Shown piece after piece: positions 7,715 through 13,641 of a stretch of 16,062 nt of DNA. A model generated the notes under the pieces. It searched no databases, was not told where the DNA came from, and was given only the letters and a program-made list of their open reading frames with translations. The stretch lies in NCBI GenBank assembly GCA_964501505.1, contig CAZCSY010000029.1, positions 1 to 16,062 on the forward strand. The letters are read 5' to 3'. The stretch comes from CAZCSY01 sp964501505. GTDB taxonomy: Bacteria > Omnitrophota > Gorgyraeia > Velamenicoccales > Velamenicoccaceae. Within the stretch, counting starts at the first letter, position 1; every line of letters begins with the position of its first letter. Position numbers and translations under genes: made by a program.

Positions 7715-8994
7715 ATAAACCTTGTATTCACTTCATTCTTGCGCCGTTGCCCTTTCTGGGGGATCCCAAACGTAATGCGCCTTTGGGCGTCATGTATCTG
7801 GCAGCGGTCTGTGAGCGGGCGGGCTACCCCACCGTCATCACGGACCTGCGCGATGCCGCCGAAAAAGGGGTCGCTGATCATATTGCAGCCGGGGCCGATA
7901 TCTACGCCTTCAGCGCCACCACGCCCGAATATCCCGTCTGCCGGCGCCTCGCCCGGGAGCTCAAGATCAAGAATCCGCAGGCGCTGTTCGTCATCGGTGG
8001 ATTCCACGCCACGGTCTCGCCCGATACCATCGACCCCATCTTCGACGTTCTCGTCCGAGGAGAGGGAGAAGAGACCCTCGTCCGCGCCCTGGAAGATCAT
8101 GAGGCGGGCCTCCGACGCCGGGTCTACGCGGCGAGACGACCCGTCGACGTTACGCAGATCCCCTGGCCGGCCCGGCACCTTCTGCCGCCCGCATCTTTTA
8201 TCTCTTATTCGCTCGTCGAAAAGGGCCAACCGGCCACGACGGTCCTGGCCACCCGCGGGTGCGCCTTCGACTGCGCCTTCTGCGCCAGCAAGTCCATGTG
8301 GAAGAGGAAGGTACGCACGCGGCCCGTCGAAGACGTGATCAAAGAAATAGGGTATCTTCGTGAGCATTACGGCGTGCGCCAGCTCCGCTTTCAGGATGAC
8401 GCGCTGGAGCTCGACCGCAGGTGGCTCAAAGACTTCTGCGGCCGCCTGAGACCTTTCAGGATGACCTGGCGGGCCAACGCGCGGGTGGACACCGTCACCG
8501 CAGACCTGATGGACGCAATGCGAGAGGCGGGGTGCGACGAGTTGTGCTTCGGCATCGAATCCCCCGAACAGCGCGTGCTCGACAAAAGCAACAAAAAGAT
8601 GAAGATCACCAAGGCCTACGCCACGCTGGCCGCGGCGCGACAAAGAGGACTCAAGACACGCGTCTTTCTCATCATCGGACTCCCCGGACAGGACGCGGAC
8701 GTGGCCGCCAACATGATCGCGTTCATCAGGGCCACGCGGCCCGACGCCGTGGACCTGTCCACCTTTGTGCCGTTTCCCGGCTGCGACATCCACGCGCATC
8801 CCGAACGCTATGGCGTGCGCGTGCGCACGGACATCGGGCTCGACGACTTCGTCATGACCCGGGGGCTGTACGGCGAAGAACGACACAAGGACTTCGCGGT
8901 CGCGCATGACCGCCTCTCGGATGAACAACTCAAGGCGCTCAGGGGCGACGTTCTCGATTTTATACAAAAATATCATCTCGTCCAAAATAAATAA
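7711..8994 (+). CDS. B12-binding-domain radical SAM protein (third of three)
   Basis: A 427-residue protein, shorter than the other two radical SAM proteins because it lacks their amphipathic C-terminal extension. The B12-binding-type domain (about 1-130) shows APLGVMYLAAVCERAGY (23-39), IYAFSATT (64-71), FVIGGFHATVSPD (93-105) and LVRGEGEETLVRAL (114-127). The radical SAM barrel carries TRGCAFDCAFC with cluster cysteines C184, C188 and C191, then RFQDDALELD (226-235), FGIESPEQ (280-287) and IIGLPGQ (321-327). Family members use SAM and often cobalamin for methyl transfer or rearrangement; the substrate here is unknown. The ATG overlaps the upstream glycosyltransferase stop (ATGA, 7711-7714), and a GGGAGG at 7692-7697 is rather far (13 bases), so coupling probably drives translation. 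Its 3' end is AT-rich against the local base composition. It is directly followed, after 13 bases, by gmd. Confidence 0.9.
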   Translation: MNKPCIHFILAPLPFLGDPKRNAPLGVMYLAAVCERAGYPTVITDLRDAAEKGVADHIAAGADIYAFSATTPEYPVCRRLARELKIKNPQALFVIGGFHATVSPDTIDPIFDVLVRGEGEETLVRALEDHEAGLRRRVYAARRPVDVTQIPWPARHLLPPASFISYSLVEKGQPATTVLATRGCAFDCAFCASKSMWKRKVRTRPVEDVIKEIGYLREHYGVRQLRFQDDALELDRRWLKDFCGRLRPFRMTWRANARVDTVTADLMDAMREAGCDELCFGIESPEQRVLDKSNKKMKITKAYATLAAARQRGLKTRVFLIIGLPGQDADVAANMIAFIRATRPDAVDLSTFVPFPGCDIHAHPERYGVRVRTDIGLDDFVMTRGLYGEERHKDFAVAHDRLSDEQLKALRGDVLDFIQKYHLVQNK

Positions 8995-8995
8995 C

Positions 8996-9001
8996 AAGGA
9001 G
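8996..9001 (+). promoter_or_regulatory. Ribosome-binding site deciding the GTG start of gmd
   Basis: AAGGAG lies six bases before GTG 9008 but only one base before the out-of-frame ATG at 9003, so it selects the GTG. The ATG would give a two-codon peptide (ATG CGG TGA, 9003-9011) and is probably not used. Confidence 0.75.
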
Positions 9002-9007
9002 CATGCG

Positions 9008-10054
9008 GTGAAAAAGGCACTCATCACGGGCATCACGGGGCAGGACGGCTCCTACCTTACGGAGTTCCTCCTGTCAAAAGGGTATGAAGTCCACGGCATC
9101 ATCCGGCGGGCGAGCACCTTCAACACGGAGAGGGTAGACCATATCTTCGTCGACCCCCACGAACGCCGGGCGCGCTTCTTCATGTACTACGGCGACCTTT
9201 CGGACTCCGAGCAGATCGCCCACATCATCTACAACATCCGGCCGGACGAGGTCTATCACCTCGGCGCCCAGAGCCACGTGCGCGTCAGCTTCGACATCCC
9301 GGAGTACACAGGAAACATCGTGGCGCTGGGCACGGCCAGGATCCTGGAGGCCATCCGGCGCAGCAGGCGCAAGATCCGCTTCTACCAGGCGTCGTCGTCG
9401 GAGATGTTCGGGGCCACCCGGCCCCCGCAGAACGAGAGGGCGCCCTTCGCGCCCCGCAGCCCCTACGCGTGCGCCAAGGTGTACTCCTACTGGATGACCA
9501 CGAATTACCGCGAGGGTTACAAGATCTTTTCGAGCAACGGCATCCTCTTCAACCACGAGAGCCCGCGCCGGGGGGAAACCTTCGTTACCCGTAAGGTGAC
9601 ACGCGGTATCGCCCGCCTCCTGGCTGGAAAAGAGAAACGCCTCTACATGGGAAACCTCGATGCCAGGCGCGACTGGGGCTTTGCGCCCGAGTATGTCGAA
9701 GCGATGTGGATGATCCTGCAGCAGAAGAAGGCCCAGGACTTCGTGATCGGCACCGGCTTCACTCACTCGGTCCGGGAGTTCATCCAGGAGGCCTTCGGAT
9801 ACGCGGGGCTCGACTGGAAGAAATACGTGCGCATCGACCCGCGCTACTTCCGGCCGACGGAGGTCCACAGCCTCGTCGCGGACGCGCACAAGGCACGCCG
9901 GGTCCTCGGGTGGAAACCGAAGGTCGGCTTCAAGGACCTGGCGCATATCATGGTGGATGCGGACATGCGCAAGATCGGGCTTGAACCTCCGGGCGCCGGC
10001 GACACGGCCCTTAAGAGGATATTCGGGGAGAAAAAATGGTGGAAAAACGACTAA
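9008..10054 (+). CDS. gmd: GDP-mannose 4,6-dehydratase
   Basis: This enzyme converts GDP-D-mannose to GDP-4-keto-6-deoxy-D-mannose, the first committed step to GDP-fucose, GDP-colitose, GDP-perosamine and GDP-rhamnose. The 348-residue product is the normal length for Gmd. It is an extended short-chain dehydrogenase: NADP-binding GITGQDG at residues 8-14, GDLSD (62-66), the catalytic region ASSSEMFG (128-135), YACAK with Tyr153 and Lys157, and FNHESPRRGETFVTRK (181-196), a stretch highly typical of Gmd. I chose the GTG at 9008 because AAGGAG at 8996-9001 is six bases upstream. The nearer ATG at 9003 is out of frame and stops after two codons, and in-frame starts upstream would run deep into the previous gene. 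The 3' end overlaps the next gene by 19 bases. No gene making GDP-mannose is in the window. This is one of the surest calls. Confidence 0.96.
   Translation: MKKALITGITGQDGSYLTEFLLSKGYEVHGIIRRASTFNTERVDHIFVDPHERRARFFMYYGDLSDSEQIAHIIYNIRPDEVYHLGAQSHVRVSFDIPEYTGNIVALGTARILEAIRRSRRKIRFYQASSSEMFGATRPPQNERAPFAPRSPYACAKVYSYWMTTNYREGYKIFSSNGILFNHESPRRGETFVTRKVTRGIARLLAGKEKRLYMGNLDARRDWGFAPEYVEAMWMILQQKKAQDFVIGTGFTHSVREFIQEAFGYAGLDWKKYVRIDPRYFRPTEVHSLVADAHKARRVLGWKPKVGFKDLAHIMVDADMRKIGLEPPGAGDTALKRIFGEKKWWKND
10025..10030 (+). promoter_or_regulatory. Ribosome-binding site for the DegT-like gene inside the gmd 3' end
   Basis: GGGGAG is followed by an A-run and the ATG at 10036 (five-base spacer). It lies within the final codons of gmd and explains the 19-base overlap between the two genes. 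Confidence 0.65.
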
Positions 10055-11265
10055 AAGACGTCATCCGTGTCGGTGACCTGAGGATCGGTCGCGCCGAGAA
10101 GGCGGCCGTGCACAAGGTCCTGACCTCCGGACGCATCTCAGAAGGGCCGTTCACGCGGGCCTTCGAGGAACGGTGGGCCCGTTTTGTAGGCACGCGTTAC
10201 TGCGTGGCGACCAGCTCCGGAAGCGGGGCGCTTATCACGGCCCTGACCGCCCTAAAGTACAAGCATGGTCTCAGGGACGGCGCCAAGGCCCTCGTCACGC
10301 CCCTGACCTATGCGGCGACGCTCAGCGCCCTTATCGTCACGGGCTTCGACCCTGTCTTCGTGGACGTGGAACCGGATACCTTCAGCCTGGACGCCGACAA
10401 GGCCCAAGCCCTCTTGCGTAAGAGCCGGGACCGCTCGGCCTACAAAGTGATCCTTCCCGTCGACCTGATCGGATACATGCCCCGGATGGATGCGTTGCGC
10501 CGCCTGGCAAAAAAGTACGGTCTCCTGATCCTGGAAGACGCGGCCGAGGCGCACGGGAGCGTCTACCGGGGCCGCCGGGCCGGGGCGTGGGGCGATGCCG
10601 GGATCTTCTCTTTTTACATCGCCCACAATATCCAGGCCGGCGAGATGGGGGCGGTCACTACGAATGACAGAGACCTGTACGTCTTGTGCAAGAAGATCAA
10701 GGCGCAAGGCCGGGCGTGCGTCTGCCCTACCTGCACGCGTCCTGAAGGCCGCTGCCCCCTGAGCCGGCCGGGGGTAGACGCGGACCCCCGCTTCACCCAC
10801 GACGTCATCGGGTACAACTTCAAGACCATGGAGTTTCCGGCCGCCCTGGCACTGACCCAGATGGAACGCGCCGAAGCGATCATCCGCAAGCGCCAGGACA
10901 ATATACATATCCTCAACGAGGGGTTGGCGCGCTTCGCGCACCTCTTGCAGTTGCCCGTCTATTCGCGCCAGGTCAGCTATCTCGCTTATCCCGTCATCAT
11001 CCGTGACCCCCAAAAAATCCGGCGGCGCGACCTGTGCCGCGGCCTTGAGGAGCGCGGGATTGAAAACCGGTACCTCTTCGGATGCCTGCCCCTCCAACAA
11101 CCTGCCTTCGCGGCTTATAAAAAAAGAGCTTTGGGTAAAGTCCCCATAGCCGAATACCTGGGAGCCCAGGGCTTCTATCTGGGGTGCCATCAGTATCTTA
11201 CGCGAAAAGATCTCAAGAGGATCATCGCCGCCTTTACCGATATCCTGGGAGGAATCCGGGCATGA
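10036..11265 (+). CDS. DegT-family PLP enzyme with His in place of the PLP lysine; probable GDP-4-keto-6-deoxyhexose 3-dehydratase (ColD/RfbH-like)
   Basis: A 409-residue fold-type I PLP enzyme of the DegT/DnrJ/EryC1 family: TSSGSGALITAL (59-70), TPLTYAAT (88-95), VDVEPDTFSLD (109-119) and LEDAAEAHGS (166-175). The motif that normally reads FxPTKN/H with the aldimine lysine is here FYIAHNIQAGEMGAV, so His197 (CAC, 10624-10626) replaces it. From what I recall, ColD (His188) and E1/RfbH (His220) carry the same change; they use PMP to remove the 3-hydroxyl of a 4-keto-6-deoxy sugar rather than add an amino group. Glu171 also fits the acidic residue those enzymes have after DNC. A CxCx2Cx6C cluster (C228, C230, C233, C240) follows, its first two cysteines placed as in E1. 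Between gmd and an epimerase/reductase gene, the likely substrate is GDP-4-keto-6-deoxymannose. GGGGAG at 10025-10030 supports the ATG at 10036. An aminotransferase role is the less likely alternative. Confidence 0.82.
   Translation: MVEKRLKDVIRVGDLRIGRAEKAAVHKVLTSGRISEGPFTRAFEERWARFVGTRYCVATSSGSGALITALTALKYKHGLRDGAKALVTPLTYAATLSALIVTGFDPVFVDVEPDTFSLDADKAQALLRKSRDRSAYKVILPVDLIGYMPRMDALRRLAKKYGLLILEDAAEAHGSVYRGRRAGAWGDAGIFSFYIAHNIQAGEMGAVTTNDRDLYVLCKKIKAQGRACVCPTCTRPEGRCPLSRPGVDADPRFTHDVIGYNFKTMEFPAALALTQMERAEAIIRKRQDNIHILNEGLARFAHLLQLPVYSRQVSYLAYPVIIRDPQKIRRRDLCRGLEERGIENRYLFGCLPLQQPAFAAYKKRALGKVPIAEYLGAQGFYLGCHQYLTRKDLKRIIAAFTDILGGIRA
11247..11253 (+). promoter_or_regulatory. Ribosome-binding site for the epimerase/reductase gene
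   Basis: GGGAGGA is eight bases before the ATG at 11262. It decides against the in-frame codon at 11184, which has no comparable site and would bury 78 bases of the new gene in the previous one. Confidence 0.7.
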
Positions 11266-12212
11266 AACGGTCTTTCTGGAAGAACAAAAGGATCCTGGTC
11301 ACCGGCAGCGAGGGCTTTCTCGGCCACCACCTCATTCCGCTCCTGAAAAAGACCGGGGGCCACATCCTGGCCCCGGCCTATCCCGCTTACGACCTCCGGG
11401 AGCCGCGTGCCGTCCAAAGGCTATTCAAGGAGACGCGGCCTGATATCGTCATCCACATGGCCGTCCACGGCGGCGGCATCGGGTACATGAAGACCCATCC
11501 GGCGAGCATCTTTTACGACAACATCATGATGAACACGTTGATGGTGGAAGCCAGCTGCCGTTTCCATGTCCATAAGTTCGTGGGCATCGGCACGATCTGT
11601 TCCTACCCGAAGTTCACGCCCGTCCCGTTCAAAGAGAGCGATCTTTGGTCCGGCTATCCAGAAGAGACGAACGCCCCGTATGGCCTGGCCAAAAAGATGA
11701 TGCTTATCCAGACCCAGACCTATCGCCGGCAATACGGGCTCAACGGCATTCACCTTTTGCCGACCAACATGTACGGCCCCCACGACCACTTCAACCTGGA
11801 CTCTTCGCACGTCATACCGGCCCTTATCATCAAATTCCACGAGGCGGCCGTCCGTGGCTCGCCGGAAGTCGTGGTCTGGGGCTCCGGACGCGTCTCGCGG
11901 GAATTCCTGTACGTGGGTGATGGGGCCCGGGCCATCGTGACGGCCACGCAACGTTACGAAGGCCCCGAGCCCGTGAATATCGGTTCGGGGTGCGAGACCA
12001 CCATCCGGGAGCTGGCTTATCTGATCGGCCGCCTGACGGGGTTCAAGGGCCGCATCGTCTGGGACACGTCAAAACCGGACGGCCAGCCCAGGCGCCGCCT
12101 GGACACGAGCCGGGCCCGAAAGGCCTTCGGTTTTCAGGCGAAGACAGACCTGGAGACAGGTCTCAAAAAGACGATCCACTGGTTTAAAAAATACGGACCT
12201 CATGAAAAATAA
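11262..12212 (+). CDS. GDP-L-fucose synthase-type 3,5-epimerase/4-reductase (Fcl or ColC role)
   Basis: A 316-residue short-chain dehydrogenase of the GDP-fucose synthase (GMER/WcaG) family. The NADP site is VTGSEGFLG (13-21), followed by HMAVHGGGIGYM (65-76, the family's AAxVGGI region), IGTICSYPK (109-117), YGLAK with Tyr140 and Lys144, LLPTNMYGPHDHF (165-177) and SREFLYVGD (212-220). Aligned with E. coli Fcl from memory, the catalytic set is kept at a constant offset of four: Thr111 for Ser107, Cys113 for Cys109, Tyr140, Lys144 and His183. Epimerisation and 4-keto reduction should therefore both work. Fcl makes GDP-L-fucose; the homologous ColC makes GDP-L-colitose from a 3-deoxy ketosugar. 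The two are hard to separate by eye, but the preceding His-type PLP enzyme favours a ColC-like role. The start is the ATG at 11262 (ATGA overlap, GGGAGG at 11247-11252), not the earlier in-frame codon at 11184. Confidence 0.88.
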   Translation: MKRSFWKNKRILVTGSEGFLGHHLIPLLKKTGGHILAPAYPAYDLREPRAVQRLFKETRPDIVIHMAVHGGGIGYMKTHPASIFYDNIMMNTLMVEASCRFHVHKFVGIGTICSYPKFTPVPFKESDLWSGYPEETNAPYGLAKKMMLIQTQTYRRQYGLNGIHLLPTNMYGPHDHFNLDSSHVIPALIIKFHEAAVRGSPEVVVWGSGRVSREFLYVGDGARAIVTATQRYEGPEPVNIGSGCETTIRELAYLIGRLTGFKGRIVWDTSKPDGQPRRRLDTSRARKAFGFQAKTDLETGLKKTIHWFKKYGPHEK

Positions 12213-13641
12213 GCCGCTCTTTTCTCGATGCAACAGACGGGGTCGCTTTCCCCGCCGGATCCTCCTTTTGGGATGCCTGCTGGCCGTCGTCCTTGGAGGA
12301 CGCGTTCATGCCGGCATCATCTGGGTCGAGGGAAAAGAGGAGTGCCTGGCCGGCCTCTGTTATACAGATCAACTGGATGACAAACCTCTCATCCTCTTTT
12401 CGGAGACCATGCCGGTGTCCCCTGACCTCCTGCAGAGTCTCTCGGCGATCGTCCTGTGCCGTTCTTCCTGGAAGGACCTCGTCCTTGACTTTCTGCCGGC
12501 GCTTGTACGTCTCCGGGGCCGGCAGACCCTGAACATCCCCGAAGACAACACGTATGAAATCTACGTGAAACGCTCTTTTCCCGAACGCGAGGAGGCGTTC
12601 TTACCCTTCGTCTCCATAGACGGCAAAGAGATAAAGACACAGGCCGTAGACCCCCAAAGGCAAAGCCGCCTCTATCATCGCGTCGCGGGCGTCTTTCTGG
12701 AAAAAGGGGATCACGCGTTCACGTGCGCGGCGGATGTGGCGGCGTCTTTCTATCTGGTCAGTACCGACGCGCTCGCCAGGGCCGAAGAGGAGTCACTCGA
12801 GAACCTGCGCGGCCGTGACGTCCGTTTTTCTTTTATTACCGATCAGCCGCAAGGCACTCTTGTCTTTCCCGAGATCCCATCCGCCGGCTCCCGGTCCCCC
12901 CTTCGTGTGCAAGTTGTCCTTTCAGGGCCCCCTGCCACCGGCGACGATGAGGAAGGCAAGGGGGGTGAGGACCGGATATCCGACGCAGGCCGCGGCAGGC
13001 TCAAGATCGGAAACGGCCTCTTCGCCTTGGAGGACATGCCTGAGGTGCGTTCTGTCGATCTGTGTCTCTTGACTCAAACCTTTACGCCGGAGGATAACGA
13101 GATACCTTTTCATCTGTCCGGGCATACACTTATGCTCAGGTGGATCACCGTAGAGCCGGCCGCAACCCGGCCCGGCCCGCAAGGGCCGCAGACACCGACG
13201 CTCTTCGTGCGCCGCTACAGCCCGTCGAAATATTTCGTCCGTGTCCGGGGGGCCAAGGATCCCTTCTGGCTGATCCTGGGAGAACGCTACCATAGCCTCT
13301 GGCGGCTTTATGCCGTCCCGAAATTAAAGGAGGAATTCTTTTCAACGGTCAGCGAGACATTCCGCCCGTTCAACGTCCAGGAGAGTGAACCGACAGCCCT
13401 CTTTGACGGACGGGATCTCGGGTACCTCTTCAAAAAAAGCGTGCGCGGCCGGCACGTCAAGGTGAACGGCTTCGCCAACGGCTGGCTCATCGATCCGGTA
13501 AAAGAAGGCCTGGGAGAAGATTTTGATCTGGCCGTCTTCTTCTGGCCGCAGTCCTTCTTCTATCTGGGCATGCTGCTTACGGGCCTGGCCCTTTTGTGCA
13601 CCCTCTCATTCCTTTTTTTCCGACGGAGAAAAAGACCATGA
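12202..13641 (+). CDS. Secreted, C-terminally anchored protein resembling the detached C-terminal module of AftD/YfhO-like membrane proteins
   Basis: A 479-residue protein with a basic N-terminus, a hydrophobic stretch at about 19-36 ending in VHAG (signal peptide or anchor), a long soluble region, and a C-terminal membrane helix (about 451-473) closed by RRRKRP. The soluble part is therefore probably extracytoplasmic. It includes a beta-rich segment (NIPEDNTYEIYVKR, 111-124; FLEKGDHAF, 165-173), a Gly/Asp-rich linker (242-266) and a Pro/Gly-rich linker (320-332). The last 140 residues read SPSKYFVRVRGAKDPFWLIL (340-359), VKVNGFANGWLID (419-431) and FFWPQSFFYLG (446-456). That resembles the tail of large AftD/YfhO-like membrane proteins, where it is fused to the GT-C part. 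Here it is a separate gene. It overlaps the previous gene by 11 bases and the next, a GT-C-like membrane protein, by ATGA, so it may be a partner subunit. Function is unknown. Confidence 0.72.
   Translation: MKNKPLFSRCNRRGRFPRRILLLGCLLAVVLGGRVHAGIIWVEGKEECLAGLCYTDQLDDKPLILFSETMPVSPDLLQSLSAIVLCRSSWKDLVLDFLPALVRLRGRQTLNIPEDNTYEIYVKRSFPEREEAFLPFVSIDGKEIKTQAVDPQRQSRLYHRVAGVFLEKGDHAFTCAADVAASFYLVSTDALARAEEESLENLRGRDVRFSFITDQPQGTLVFPEIPSAGSRSPLRVQVVLSGPPATGDDEEGKGGEDRISDAGRGRLKIGNGLFALEDMPEVRSVDLCLLTQTFTPEDNEIPFHLSGHTLMLRWITVEPAATRPGPQGPQTPTLFVRRYSPSKYFVRVRGAKDPFWLILGERYHSLWRLYAVPKLKEEFFSTVSETFRPFNVQESEPTALFDGRDLGYLFKKSVRGRHVKVNGFANGWLIDPVKEGLGEDFDLAVFFWPQSFFYLGMLLTGLALLCTLSFLFFRRRKRP

Noticed and set aside
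8906..9007. In-frame upstream extension of gmd starting at 8906
   Set aside because: Gmd proteins begin just before the GITGQDG motif. The extension overlaps the previous gene, and GTG 9008 has a good AAGGAG.
7660..9036. Long open frame on the - strand (458 codons) opposite the third radical SAM gene
   Set aside because: It is a shadow of a well-supported gene, spans a junction between two real genes, and shows no family motif.
9074..9946. Open frame on the - strand opposite gmd
   Set aside because: gmd is unmistakable on the + strand; the antisense product is Arg/Gly/Val-rich without structure.
10727..10759. Cysteine cluster in the His-type DegT enzyme as a ferredoxin-type or zinc-finger domain insertion
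   Set aside because: It falls at the same place as the cysteine-bearing loop of E1/RfbH enzymes and is too short for a separate domain, so I treat it as part of the PLP enzyme.
11184..11261. In-frame upstream start of the epimerase/reductase gene
   Set aside because: There is no ribosome-binding site, it overlaps the DegT-like gene, and the family start fits the ATG at 11262.
13596..13637. In-frame GTG start for the second large membrane protein
   Set aside because: The ATG at 13638 has GGAG at 13625-13628 and the ATGA overlap seen across the operon. The GTG adds 14 residues with no support.
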